DNA from: Caldisericales bacterium
Lineage (GTDB): Bacteria; Caldisericota; Caldisericia; JAAYUI01
Assembly: GCA_022707885.1 (NCBI GenBank)
Contig: JAKIZT010000003.1
Coordinates: 1 to 64,000 of the forward strand
Direction of reading: 5' to 3'
Length of the DNA stretch: 64,000 bases
Numbering within the stretch: position 1 is the stretch's first letter; each line of letters begins with the position of its first letter. The notes below the pieces were generated by a model. It was not told where the DNA came from. It saw only the letters and a list, made by a program, of their open reading frames with translations, and searched no databases. Shown here in pieces: positions 8,402-17,026 of this stretch. A program made the position numbers and the translations under genes.

Positions 8402-9061
8402 ATGCCCATGAGAAAAATAGCCTTGGTTTTCGTTGCATGTGCACTGCTTGCATCATGTGGCCAAGCTGGGCAAAACCCAGAACCAGAAAAAAAGACCCTT
8501 GAGTTCCCGTCAACATTCAAGGTTGAAAGCAAATACACACCGGGTGAAGACATCGTTGTTTCAAAGGAAGGCTCAAACTACAACATGTTCCTCGGTGAAG
8601 ATGCCAAGGTCTTTTTTGATGACAAAGAAGTTGAGGCGCAATCAATCCTGAAGGGGCAAACCATTTATGTTGAAGGTGGGCTTGAAAATGGCAAGATAAA
8701 AGCAACCCGTCTGGTGATAACTGAATGGCCAGGGCACAAGGAAAAAGGCAAAGATATCATAATCGACCCCAAAATTGTCCCAGAGATGGTTTCCCAATAT
8801 CTGTCCGAAAAACACAGTGAGTTCGGGGTCGGCAGAAACACTGTTTGGACAAAAAAAGCAAAATTGGGCAATCCACCACCTGGAAGGCTCATGGACACAT
8901 ACCAGTATGGAACCATGCTCATGGTGGTTACATATGATGAAATGGAAGATTCAAGAAGTTTCACCGTGCTCATTACACCGGGCTCACAATCACCGGCCAG
9001 CTGGAGTGGCACAATAAACAGCGATGGATCAATAGAGGAGTTTTTGTATGAAAAGCCGTGA
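8402..9061 (+). CDS. Lipoprotein with small beta-barrel (DUF5666-like) domain
   Basis: 219 residues; signal peptide with lipobox LASC (C19), so exported and lipidated. A middle segment (about 60-105: KVFFDDKEVEAQSILKGQ then VEGGLENGKIKATRLVI) looks like the short OB/beta-barrel repeat of DUF5666-type proteins. The C-terminal third is unassigned. An ATG at 8408 is an alternative start. It overlaps the next gene by 14 nt, and that product has the same layout, so the pair are probably tandem paralogues. The divergent gap 8184-8401 (218 bp) is AT-rich and must hold promoters for both directions; no obvious operator was seen in it. Confidence 0.8.
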   Translation: MPMRKIALVFVACALLASCGQAGQNPEPEKKTLEFPSTFKVESKYTPGEDIVVSKEGSNYNMFLGEDAKVFFDDKEVEAQSILKGQTIYVEGGLENGKIKATRLVITEWPGHKEKGKDIIIDPKIVPEMVSQYLSEKHSEFGVGRNTVWTKKAKLGNPPPGRLMDTYQYGTMLMVVTYDEMEDSRSFTVLITPGSQSPASWSGTINSDGSIEEFLYEKP

Positions 9062-9719
9062 AATAATAGCAATTTTGGGAACAGCGATCATTTGTGTCTC
9101 CTGTGGTGGAAGCACAATAAATACTCCCGAAAATAACAACAACGATCAGTCAGGTTTTAAGATCCCCGGGCCGCTTCCAAGGGTTGGCATTGTGTTCGAC
9201 ATGAAAAAAGATGCCGGTACATTCAATCTCTCCATACTACCCGAAGAAACAGGCAACAGCAACCGGCTCATCCAGGTTGATTTCTCATCCGCGCACATAA
9301 TCAACTCAAAGGGTGCCGAAATGGGAAAAGAGGCTTTGAAGGATTCCCAAACAGTAAAAGTTGACGGATCTTTTACCTCTTCTGACAAAATAAAGGCCAC
9401 AACAGTCGAGATCGAATCTGAAGAATCTACTGTTCTGAAATTGAAAGATTCTGCTCTGGTAGGTATTCTTGACATACCAGAAATCATTAGGGAAAATTAC
9501 ACAGAAATGTTCCCGGCTGATTTTGGCGAAAAAAACTGGATTGTGGGTACAAAATCTGGGAAAACATCAAAAATTTTCACACTCGAAAAAAACAACTGGA
9601 ATATAGTGATTATGGAAGACCCAAAAACAGAATCCCAATTTGAGGTAACGGTCAGCGAAAACAAAAAACAGCTTCTGTCCTGTGATATTCTAAAAGGCAG
9701 AAAACTGATAAAGAAATAA
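9048..9719 (+). CDS. Second lipoprotein, paralogue of the preceding one
   Basis: 223 residues; lipobox CVSC near residue 19 followed by an Asn-rich tether. A segment with AHIINSKGAEMGKEAL and KVDGSFTSSDKIKATTVEI mirrors the domain of the 8402-9061 product. It overlaps that gene by 14 nt and ends 15 nt before a strong terminator, so the two form a bicistronic unit. Role unknown; cell-envelope location is clear. Confidence 0.78.
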   Translation: MKSREIIAILGTAIICVSCGGSTINTPENNNNDQSGFKIPGPLPRVGIVFDMKKDAGTFNLSILPEETGNSNRLIQVDFSSAHIINSKGAEMGKEALKDSQTVKVDGSFTSSDKIKATTVEIESEESTVLKLKDSALVGILDIPEIIRENYTEMFPADFGEKNWIVGTKSGKTSKIFTLEKNNWNIVIMEDPKTESQFEVTVSENKKQLLSCDILKGRKLIKK

Positions 9720-9733
9720 GAAGGTTGCATATT

Positions 9734-9767
9734 AAAAAAGCCCCGGTTTTCACCGGGGCTTTTTTAA
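9734..9767 (+). terminator. Rho-independent terminator after the lipoprotein pair
   Basis: A-run, AGCCCCGG, short loop, CCGGGGCT, then TTTTTT. Symmetric A and T tracts also let it serve the minus-strand tRNA transcript. Confidence 0.9.
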
Positions 9768-9799
9768 TTGGTTTTCAAAGTTTGTGATTGTTTTTCAGA

Positions 9800-9886
9800 T
9801 GGTGCCGAAGGAGGGACTCGAACCCTCAAGAGTGTTACCTCAACGGATTTTGAGACCGTCGCGTCTGCCAGTTCCGCCACTTCGGC
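9800..9886 (-). tRNA. tRNA-Leu, anticodon CAA
   Basis: The minus strand starts GCCGAAG and ends CTTCGGCACCA, a perfect 7-bp acceptor stem with encoded CCA. It has a long variable arm typical of class II tRNA, a T arm with GGTTCGAGTCC, and an anticodon loop CTCAAAA giving CAA. Total 87 nt with CCA. It lies between two plus-strand genes on the opposite strand. Confidence 0.93.
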
Positions 9887-10016
9887 AACCATTGCATCAT
9901 TTTATTTGCATTGTATGCAGTGTCAATTCGTTACCAGGAAAAAGGCGGGGGCGCTAAAAAATATCGTGTTGCCAAAGACCCATTTTGTGTTATGATTCCA
10001 CCATAGGAGGTTGAAA

Positions 10017-11165
10017 ATGAGAGGAAAGGCTGGAAAGTTCAGTTTTGCCATTTTTCTGGCATGGGTATTGTTCATTGGGGCGCTCTCCCTGACAGCTTTT
10101 TTTTGGTACAAATCCTTGAGTTATAGAATAAATATTCCAACAGAAAAAAGTGCACCCATAATGTCACTTCGAGACATACCAATTGATGGCAAATCCACAC
10201 CAAACGTGGCTCCTCTCACATACCCCGAATCAATAAATGCACAAATAATGGGGATAATATCTGGCCTTGGCATACAGACCTACGATCTTGGACTTGTGGG
10301 CTACTGGGAGCCAGATTCTCCGTTCAATGAAGCAAAAAGGGGGAGAGAAGTAGTTCTCATAGGTATTTCTTCAGGGAAATATCAGGGAACACTCATCATC
10401 ACAACACCAAAAGGGCCAATCATTGCCACACCCCAGATGCTTTATACCCCAGACCCTCCAATGTGGGAGGAAAACTACGCACTGATAACTCAGAGGTATT
10501 CAGAGTGGAAGACCCAGCTTGAAAAAAACTCCAAACTGGTATCAGATGAATCCTTCAAGTTCCTAGATAAGGATGACTTATTGGTATGGGAATTTGGTGG
10601 CACAACTTGCGTTCTTTCAAAAAATGGTCTTTCCTCCTTTGATGCTACAATTGAAAACACTGAGAAGTTTTTATCAAAACAAAATTATATTCCTTTTTCA
10701 CAATCACCGCTGCATAAACTAATAACAGGATTCCTGCTTATAATGTTTGCCCTGGCGCTACTCATAAAAAGAAATAACGATATTAGTATAGCTAGTTCTT
10801 TTTGTGTTGTATGTCTTGGTGCGATAGGAGGAGCGTCAATTTTCTTTCAGCAATACATTCCAGGATCTCTTGTACCAATAGCATCCATACTATCTCTTGG
10901 TATTGTATGGACTCTTCCAATAATAGCGGCATCATTTGCTTATGCTTATGATCTTGCTCTTGGCTGGTCCTGGCTTTTTTATTCAATTCTTGCATCAGGA
11001 GTAGTTTTGCAATGGATTTTCCCGCCAGATTATGTCTGGTATCCAATTGATGGGATTATTTTTATTCTGACGTTGATTACCTTCATTTCTGTAGCAAAAA
11101 AACCCAAAATGCCAATCAAAAAAGAGCTTTTCCCACAAACACCAGGACAAAACGGGATAGCCTAA
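10017..11165 (+). CDS. Polytopic membrane protein with large extracytoplasmic domain
   Basis: 382 residues from the ATG at 10017, with AGGAGG 6 nt upstream; an in-frame TTG at 10011 is too close to that site. One N-terminal membrane segment (about 9-30) is followed by about 200 residues likely outside the cytoplasm, then about five closely spaced membrane segments (from about 240 to 368) and a short basic tail. I do not recognise the family. It converges with the propeller lipoprotein gene, 2 bp apart and with no terminator between. Envelope function is the most that can be said. Confidence 0.72.
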   Translation: MRGKAGKFSFAIFLAWVLFIGALSLTAFFWYKSLSYRINIPTEKSAPIMSLRDIPIDGKSTPNVAPLTYPESINAQIMGIISGLGIQTYDLGLVGYWEPDSPFNEAKRGREVVLIGISSGKYQGTLIITTPKGPIIATPQMLYTPDPPMWEENYALITQRYSEWKTQLEKNSKLVSDESFKFLDKDDLLVWEFGGTTCVLSKNGLSSFDATIENTEKFLSKQNYIPFSQSPLHKLITGFLLIMFALALLIKRNNDISIASSFCVVCLGAIGGASIFFQQYIPGSLVPIASILSLGIVWTLPIIAASFAYAYDLALGWSWLFYSILASGVVLQWIFPPDYVWYPIDGIIFILTLITFISVAKKPKMPIKKELFPQTPGQNGIA

Positions 11166-11167
11166 AA

Positions 11168-12355
11168 TTATCTGGTTTTCATCAAATTGAGAAAGAGATC
11201 TTTTATTGATCTGGTTTTGCCAAGCCCCCTCAGGTCGCTTGGAATTTTTGTTGCCGTGATCTCCTTTTCTCCAATGAACTGGCACCTGAAAGTCTGATGG
11301 TCGTACGGAGAAACCTCTGGCACAAGATAAAACTCACCAAAAGAGTGCCCTGGGACTGCGCTGTAACAAACGTTTATTTTGAAACCATTAAAAATCTTTC
11401 CAGTTTCAATGTCCATTACCACAAAAAGACTGCAATCATCTGAAACACATACAGCGAGATTGCCATAACCTGGCACCTGGCAAATCGGGAAGTATTCCAT
11501 GTCAAATTTTTCATATTTCCCAAGAGCATTGACTTTGTATTTTGCATCTTTGAAACCAACAAAAACGTTCTCTCCAACAAAAGAAGTGTCAGCAAGGAAT
11601 CCTGAAGGGCCGGCAGAGGAGCCAATCTCATAGCCGTCAGTTCTTGAAAAAACAGCCACCCTCACGCCTTCCCCTTCGGCCTTCCATGCCCAAAATTTTG
11701 TTTCATCTTGCGCTAGGACAAGCGGATGGCCCGGTCTTGGAATGCCCCATGAAGTCCTCCAGACCTGATTGCCATCGGCAGAGTTGATGCCATCGAACCA
11801 GACTGTCTCACCCCTTGAAAACGGGGCCACAAAAATATCTGTAAAAAAATTCGAGTCCGGGACCATGAGGCATGCCTGGTAGTCCCTGTCATCAAGTCTC
11901 CAGGATTCCTGTCCATCATTTGCGGAGAGCCCAATGAGCTGAATCGGGTTCAGGTCATAATCCGTATCACTGTCATAAGCCAGGACACATACTTTTTTGC
12001 TCGAAGACAAAAGCCAGACGCCGCTACCCTGTGGTGCCTCAAACCTCCAGGCTGATTTTCCGTCAGTACTGACCCTCTCTATTATCCTCGAATCTCCAAA
12101 CGCAAACAGATAATCACCTATTACTCTGCAAAAAACCCTCTTTGCACCTTTGATTGTGGAGGTCCAGACTGGCGTTCCATCGGCCCCAACCAGTCCAAAT
12201 ATTTCCTGGTCAACAAACATGGTCTTGCCAAAAGAAACCGGAGCAACCTGCGCTCTTCTGACCGATCCCCAGATTTTTTGCACACCCGGTGTCGAACACC
12301 CGCAACAGGCAAAAAAAGCAAAAAGAAACACTAACGCTACAGCTTGCCTTTTCAT
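11168..12355 (-). CDS. Lipoprotein with PQQ-like beta-propeller
   Basis: 395 residues; lipobox CCGC near residue 19 after a hydrophobic signal. Repeats such as FGLVGADGTPVWTSTIKGA and GLSANDGQESWRLDDRD are characteristic of PQQ-like/WD propeller blades (the G-x-x-x-W pattern), as in BamB-type and quinoprotein-like folds without a redox cofactor. It overlaps the upstream membrane-anchored propeller gene by 4 nt (ATGA), so both are made together. Probably a surface scaffold or ligand-binding protein; no catalytic residues are evident. Confidence 0.82.
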   Translation of the reverse strand: MKRQAVALVFLFAFFACCGCSTPGVQKIWGSVRRAQVAPVSFGKTMFVDQEIFGLVGADGTPVWTSTIKGAKRVFCRVIGDYLFAFGDSRIIERVSTDGKSAWRFEAPQGSGVWLLSSSKKVCVLAYDSDTDYDLNPIQLIGLSANDGQESWRLDDRDYQACLMVPDSNFFTDIFVAPFSRGETVWFDGINSADGNQVWRTSWGIPRPGHPLVLAQDETKFWAWKAEGEGVRVAVFSRTDGYEIGSSAGPSGFLADTSFVGENVFVGFKDAKYKVNALGKYEKFDMEYFPICQVPGYGNLAVCVSDDCSLFVVMDIETGKIFNGFKINVCYSAVPGHSFGEFYLVPEVSPYDHQTFRCQFIGEKEITATKIPSDLRGLGKTRSIKDLFLNLMKTR

Positions 12356-13206
12356 TTCTCCTCCCAGATTTTCAGCCTGGCTGGCACCTTGTCGGTTATC
12401 TGACCAGAAACCAGTTCACCGCCATCTGCACAAAAAATGGCACCACCCCACATAATGACTGGCCTCTTGATCCAAGACACAAATTCTTTTTTCAAAATCT
12501 TGCGGTCTTCAAAAGAAAACACTTGTACCTGGCCATCCTCTCCAACCAGTGAAACTTCGGTTTCACCAGCAAAAGCACAGACAATCGGATCTTTCGATTT
12601 GAAAGACAGCCATTCCCCATCAGCATAAATCCAGATGCCGTCTATGTCGGTAATGGAGGGAAACGGCGAGAATGATACATTCTGGGCCACGCTATACTCA
12701 GGAGCAACAATTTTTTTGCCATCCGAAATCTTTGTGAGTGAAGAGGCAGTTACCACCCAGAGTTCGTCTCCTTCATAGCTGATGTTGAAGACGTTCTCAT
12801 CAATCTGGTGTTTCTTTATTATTTTCCCATCAAAAGAATACTCGGTAAGTTTGCCTGTAGTCCTCGTTCCAAGACATACCCTGGTATCACCAATTGCAAT
12901 AATGTTGGTTTGTGGTTCCACCTCAAAATTTCCAATGGGCTTGCCGTCCCTTATCAAAAAAGCTTTGCTGTCAGACTTGCACGCAACAGTGCTTTTATTG
13001 ACAGAGAGTGCGGAAATGGCAGGGTCAGGGGAGGGAACAACAAAATAGAGAAGAATCGCAAGGGCAACCAGAAAAAATGAAGCAATCCAGATCGGCTTTA
13101 CTGATTTGTCCATCTGAACCAGAAGCCTTGCTTTCTGGTCAAGATTGGCCATTCTCCACAGTTCATCCGAGGTAATCTCTTCTTTATTTTCTATGTTATC
13201 TTCCAT
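12352..13206 (-). CDS. Membrane-anchored propeller-like protein
   Basis: 284 residues: an acidic cytoplasmic N-terminus (1-37), one membrane segment (about 38-57), then an extracytoplasmic domain with repeated short strands (GKPIGNFEVEPQTNI, GEDGQVQVFSF) resembling an incomplete beta-propeller. It begins an operon with the 11168-12355 lipoprotein (4-nt overlap). Its promoter TTGATT-N16-TACAAT ends 7 nt before the ATG, and no Shine-Dalgarno is visible, so a leaderless message is likely. It is divergent from the ECF sigma gene. Confidence 0.75.
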   Translation of the reverse strand: MEDNIENKEEITSDELWRMANLDQKARLLVQMDKSVKPIWIASFFLVALAILLYFVVPSPDPAISALSVNKSTVACKSDSKAFLIRDGKPIGNFEVEPQTNIIAIGDTRVCLGTRTTGKLTEYSFDGKIIKKHQIDENVFNISYEGDELWVVTASSLTKISDGKKIVAPEYSVAQNVSFSPFPSITDIDGIWIYADGEWLSFKSKDPIVCAFAGETEVSLVGEDGQVQVFSFEDRKILKKEFVSWIKRPVIMWGGAIFCADGGELVSGQITDKVPARLKIWEEK

Positions 13207-13213
13207 GACAGAT

Positions 13214-13241
13214 ATTGTATTATCTGCCAGACCAAAATCAA
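13214..13241 (-). promoter_or_regulatory. Leaderless promoter of the 12352-13206 gene
   Basis: Minus strand: TTGATT (13236-13241), 16-nt spacer, TACAAT (13214-13219), 7 nt, ATG at 13206. Confidence 0.6.
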
Positions 13242-13267
13242 TTTGAAAAAGCCTCTCTGATTTTTGC

Positions 13268-13295
13268 TTGCCCTTTGTTAACCATTTAATATAAT
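13268..13295 (+). promoter_or_regulatory. Leaderless promoter of the ECF sigma gene
   Basis: TTGCCC (13268-13273), 16-nt spacer, TATAAT (13290-13295), then exactly 7 nt to the GTG at 13303. Confidence 0.65.
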
Positions 13296-13302
13296 CTCTT
13301 GC

Positions 13303-13860
13303 GTGAGTCCCGAGCGGGTTTTGGAAATAGCCGAGTGCATCAGAAAGGGAGACAGGGAACCCTTCTCCGAAATTATTGATGAATATCAGGGTTTTGTATA
13401 CAGTTTTTCGCTGAGGCTGGTCAGGGGAAACAGGGATTCCGCTTACGATCTATCTTCCGAGGTTTTTTTGAGGGTGCTCACCCAGATTTCCAAATACAAA
13501 CCGGAATATCCTTTCAAATCATGGCTTGGAAGGGTCACATACACAACCGGGCTCAACTACATCAGAAAAAAACGCGAAACCATACAGATAGAAGATTTGC
13601 AGGAAGACGTTCCTTTCCAGGTGCCAGATGATTCGCCGACACCTGAAGAAGAAGTGATCCAGAAATTCACCAAAGAGGACGTCTCAAAAGCCCTAAACAG
13701 ATTAAAACCTGATTTCAGGGCAATCATAACGCTTTGCGACATCGAAGGGGTTTCTTACGAAGAGGCTGCATCGATACTTGGTATCCCAACTGGAACTGTC
13801 AGATCAAGACTGTCCAGGGCAAGATCAGCACTCAAGGAATCTCTAGATGGAACATTATGA
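13303..13860 (+). CDS. RNA polymerase sigma factor, ECF/sigma-70 family
   Basis: 185 residues from a GTG start. Region 2 (about 20-90: YDLSSEVFLRVLTQI, FKSWLGRVTYTTGLNYIR) recognises -10 DNA and core polymerase. Region 4 (about 128-180: SYEEAASILGIPTGTVRSRL) is the HTH that reads -35. No region 3 is present, which fits the ECF class. It is followed 24 nt later by a single-span membrane protein that probably acts as its anti-sigma factor, then by a DUF4349 membrane protein. The promoter is sigma-70-like and appears leaderless. Confidence 0.92.
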   Translation: MSPERVLEIAECIRKGDREPFSEIIDEYQGFVYSFSLRLVRGNRDSAYDLSSEVFLRVLTQISKYKPEYPFKSWLGRVTYTTGLNYIRKKRETIQIEDLQEDVPFQVPDDSPTPEEEVIQKFTKEDVSKALNRLKPDFRAIITLCDIEGVSYEEAASILGIPTGTVRSRLSRARSALKESLDGTL

Positions 13861-13884
13861 CCGCAGATTTGTATGGAGGATGAA

Positions 13885-14529
13885 ATGAAAAAGATTGACG
13901 ACAGAGAGCTAACCGGACTTCTAAGGGAACTCCACCAGGAGCCACCTCCAGCGTTTGCTTTTGACGTCATGCAAAAAGTCAGACTCCATCAACCTGGTAG
14001 AACAAAACTCTTCTGGACACTGGGAATCGGGATAGGCATGGCGGCCGTGGCCACGCTGGCAATTGCCTTCTCTGTTCCTTTTGGAGGACAACCCCAAAAC
14101 AGCCTGGAGATAGCCCAAAATATACCAACATTTGATAATCGCGGTTTTGCCGCAAAGAGTGCACCGTCACCGGCACCTGCCCAAGAAGACCAGGCAGCAG
14201 GAACAGCAGTAATGGCATCTTACGGAAATGATGGACCATGCGACACTGCACAGCAATACCAGGAGGGGTTCACAATCATCAGGATAAAATATCAGGACCC
14301 TTACGCCATGATCCTCTCCCTCAAATCTCAGCTTGCTTCATATTCGCCAACCGAGTTTACTGACAATGGCCTCCCATCCCTGGCATTGATTATGAATGGT
14401 GGAAACATCGTCCCAGTTTTCAATGCCATAGTCACAGCCTCACAAGGAAGGGCGCTCTACCAGATTGCAAGACTCCAGGACACACCCCCAGACGGCAGGA
14501 CAAGAGTACTGATAAGTCTCAGTAATTAA
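13885..14529 (+). CDS. Membrane protein, probable anti-sigma factor
   Basis: 214 residues from the ATG at 13885, with GGAGG 5 nt upstream; the ATG at 13873 has no ribosome site. A cytoplasmic N-terminus of about 40 residues (LRELHQEPPPAFAFDVM, like the short anti-sigma motif of DUF-type regulators) is followed by one membrane segment (about 42-65) and a Pro/Ala-rich linker. The extracytoplasmic domain (about 125-214) ends RTRVLISL. No zinc-binding HxxxCxxC motif is visible, so it is not a classic ZAS protein. The role is inferred from position directly after the sigma gene. Confidence 0.65.
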   Translation: MKKIDDRELTGLLRELHQEPPPAFAFDVMQKVRLHQPGRTKLFWTLGIGIGMAAVATLAIAFSVPFGGQPQNSLEIAQNIPTFDNRGFAAKSAPSPAPAQEDQAAGTAVMASYGNDGPCDTAQQYQEGFTIIRIKYQDPYAMILSLKSQLASYSPTEFTDNGLPSLALIMNGGNIVPVFNAIVTASQGRALYQIARLQDTPPDGRTRVLISLSN

Positions 14530-14576
14530 AAAAGCGTTTTTTAGAAACAAAAAATCCAACTTTTTGGGAGAAAATC

Positions 14577-15575
14577 ATGAAAAACAAGGTATTTATTGTA
14601 ATTGCTTCAATTGCGGCACTGCTTGTTATCTTCACATGTGTTGCTCTTGTAGCTCCAGAAAACAAAAGAGATGAAGGCGCAAACAATGGCTCTTATGTTG
14701 TCGACAATATAGGGGAACGTTGGCACGAGTTGGATGGTACCCTGTCAAACACAGCAAAAACAAAGGCAACATTGCCAGCATCATCTACACAGGGCATAGG
14801 CAGAGGAGTAATGGAGCAGAAGGCTGCCGACATGGCCACCACAGTAGAATACGCTGGAAGCGCCCCTTCACCAGTGCCAACCGCATCAATACCCGGCAAC
14901 ACAGCAAAACCCATTGGCATTAAGCAGATGATGAAGAAAGATGGCAACATCTCGCTCAAAGCTGAGAAGCCGCAGGAAGCTGCAAACTCCATCATCAGTA
15001 TAGCCACAAAGTTTGGCGGGGATGTGCTCAGCATGCAATCTTCCGGCGAAGAAAGTTCGCAGTATTTCAACATAACTATACGGGTGCCATCCCAAAAGTT
15101 TGACAATGCGATGCAGGAAGTGCTCAAACTCGGTGACAAGGCCTCCGTGACCACATCATCCGAGGACGTGACCGGGGAGTACATTGACCTTAAGTCAAGA
15201 CTGGACAGCAGGACAAGGAAGAGGGAAGCTCTGCTCACAATGCTCACAAAGGCCGACAAGATAGGCGATCTGCTGTCGATTCACGACAGGATTGCCGATG
15301 TGGAGCAGGAAATCGAGAGCATAAAAGGCCAGATGCAATACCTCGAAGGCATGGCCTCATACTCGAGAATAACTGTTGACATATCACCAAAAGATGGCCT
15401 CATTTCAACCGATGGCCCTTCAGGTTTTGTGGATGGCCTGGGAAAAATATGGGTGGCATTCCAGAAAGCAATACTGTGGCTCCTGATGATCGTTGCAGTC
15501 TTGATCCCATTCGGAATTATCGCCCTTCTTGTCTATTTCATAGTAAAGGCCAGCCGCAAGAAACCAGCCGCATAA
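14577..15575 (+). CDS. DUF4349-family membrane protein
   Basis: 332 residues; an N-terminal membrane segment or signal (about 4-24), a low-complexity linker, then the DUF4349 core (about 115-280). The core shows the family pattern: KLGDKASVTTSSEDVTGEYI, DLKSRL, a coiled-coil stretch (IHDRIADVEQEIESIKGQMQ) and SYSRITVDI. A C-terminal membrane segment (about 300-323) and a basic tail close it. DUF4349 proteins are often next to ECF sigma/anti-sigma genes, as here, and may sense the envelope. GGGAG precedes the ATG, and a terminator follows 45 nt after the stop. Confidence 0.87.
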   Translation: MKNKVFIVIASIAALLVIFTCVALVAPENKRDEGANNGSYVVDNIGERWHELDGTLSNTAKTKATLPASSTQGIGRGVMEQKAADMATTVEYAGSAPSPVPTASIPGNTAKPIGIKQMMKKDGNISLKAEKPQEAANSIISIATKFGGDVLSMQSSGEESSQYFNITIRVPSQKFDNAMQEVLKLGDKASVTTSSEDVTGEYIDLKSRLDSRTRKREALLTMLTKADKIGDLLSIHDRIADVEQEIESIKGQMQYLEGMASYSRITVDISPKDGLISTDGPSGFVDGLGKIWVAFQKAILWLLMIVAVLIPFGIIALLVYFIVKASRKKPAA

Positions 15576-15620
15576 GTTGATCAAAAAATACCCGAAGCAA
15601 CCCAAGATTGTGTTTGCAAT

Positions 15621-15660
15621 AAAAAAAGATCCTGCCTAAAAATTGACAGGATCTTTTTTT
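15621..15660 (+). terminator. Terminator of the sigma/DUF4349 operon
   Basis: AAAGATCCTG ... CAGGATCTTT with a 12-nt loop and a T run. From here to 15855 I see no gene or motif. Confidence 0.88.
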
Positions 15661-15855
15661 ATTTCTTTTGGCACAAACATGTAACCACTTATCAAACATT
15701 GATATTCAAACTACCAGATCGCCATTAAGCGCCCTTTGGAAGGCCAATTTTTTGATTTTGGTGTATTGCACTAGTTCTCCCCCCTACCAAGAACCAGAAA
15801 CCAAAAATAAGGGTATTCTGTGCGTCTTTAAAGATATAAATATTCCCCTGCAAAC

Positions 15856-15884
15856 AAAAAGCCCACCCAAAAGGGTGGGCTTTT
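15856..15884 (-). terminator. Terminator of the 20022-15906 operon
   Basis: GCCCACCC-AAAA-GGGTGGGC flanked by A and T runs, 22 nt beyond the stop at 15906. Confidence 0.85.
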
Positions 15885-15905
15885 GCCATTTGATTATTTT
15901 ACAAT

Positions 15906-17009
15906 CTACTTTTCCTTGAAGAATATCTGAAGAACTTTGTCAACATTGACCTGGTCAGAAAGCCTCTGGCTCGGTTCTTTGGCAACAACAATACCTTCTG
16001 AATTGACAAGCATCATTGAAGGACCTTCAAACAGGTTCAGAGACTTTGCAAATCCTCTCATGTTTTCATCATACACAAGGTGCTCGCCCTTCATCTGGTT
16101 TTTCAAGTAGTCGACCTTGTCTTTTGCCGATGTGAAAACAATTGTGATCTGGTCAGGAGACATCCCCCCTTCAGTTACAAGCCTTTGCGCAAGACCAATG
16201 CAAGTGTTTATGCATGAGCCACATGAAGTGGTTGTAAATATCGCATACTTTCTTCCAGCGTAATAATTGTTGGAAATCTCCTTGCCATCTGCATCTGAAA
16301 CCGACCATGTATTGAGCTTTGTGCCGACCTTGGCAAATTTGATGCCCTGTGGAAACAGGGTATTGAACTGCTCTTCCCCATTAATCTTCACATACATTGT
16401 CATCAGTGACCTTGCAACCTGGTCCCTGAGCATCTCCCTGAAAATCCTTGTGTCACCCTCTGCAACATTGAGCTCCAGAGAGGTGAAGTCAACAAGTGTC
16501 CTTCCTTCGTATCTGCCAAGAATGTCTCTGTATTCAGCCCTCTTGTCAGCACCAGCTATCGGGAACTCTGACATCTCCTGCAATTTTTCAATCTTGAAGT
16601 TTGCATCTACTATGAGGAGAATCGATGGGTAATTCGGGATGTCCATAACAGTGCAATATCCCCAGGCATTATTCCTGTCCTGCCATGTCCAAAAAGTAAT
16701 CTCCTGGCTCTTATCGTCCGGGTTTGCAGCAACTTCTTTTCTGCCCAGTGTTACATAAGACTTGCCAAGCACCGATGCAATGCTTGAATCAGAGGATGAG
16801 GCCCCGCCAGAGGAACACGAAAAAAGTGTTGAGGTCAGAATGATTAGGAGAACCAGGGTCGTGGACATAAATGTGTATGCCATGACCTTGAACGGGTTTT
16901 TAGTCTGTTGGCTGTGGCCATGATTTGTGGTTGCTCTTGCTGGCTTTGTCTCTACCGGCTTAATGGCTTCTTCTGCTTGCTGTACTGGTTTGTAGTTCTT
17001 TTTGGACAC
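15906..17009 (-). CDS. Membrane-anchored thioredoxin-like protein
   Basis: 367 residues: a charged cytoplasmic N-terminus, one membrane segment (about 43-63), an extracytoplasmic domain of unknown type (about 75-235), then a redoxin-like domain. That domain carries TTTSCGSCINTCIG (about 257-270), a CxxC with a third Cys four residues on, and later GPSMMLVNSEGIVVAKEPS, which matches the cis-Pro strand region of peroxiredoxin/TlpA-like folds. Likely an extracytoplasmic thiol oxidoreductase or reductant carrier. Last gene of the operon, 17 nt after the aminotransferase. Confidence 0.78.
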   Translation of the reverse strand: MSKKNYKPVQQAEEAIKPVETKPARATTNHGHSQQTKNPFKVMAYTFMSTTLVLLIILTSTLFSCSSGGASSSDSSIASVLGKSYVTLGRKEVAANPDDKSQEITFWTWQDRNNAWGYCTVMDIPNYPSILLIVDANFKIEKLQEMSEFPIAGADKRAEYRDILGRYEGRTLVDFTSLELNVAEGDTRIFREMLRDQVARSLMTMYVKINGEEQFNTLFPQGIKFAKVGTKLNTWSVSDADGKEISNNYYAGRKYAIFTTTSCGSCINTCIGLAQRLVTEGGMSPDQITIVFTSAKDKVDYLKNQMKGEHLVYDENMRGFAKSLNLFEGPSMMLVNSEGIVVAKEPSQRLSDQVNVDKVLQIFFKEK

Positions 17010-17026
17010 TGTCTCCTCCGATTATA

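Noticed and set aside
15661..15855. Possible small gene between the two terminators
   Set aside because: An 83-codon frame runs through the terminator stem and has no start signals.
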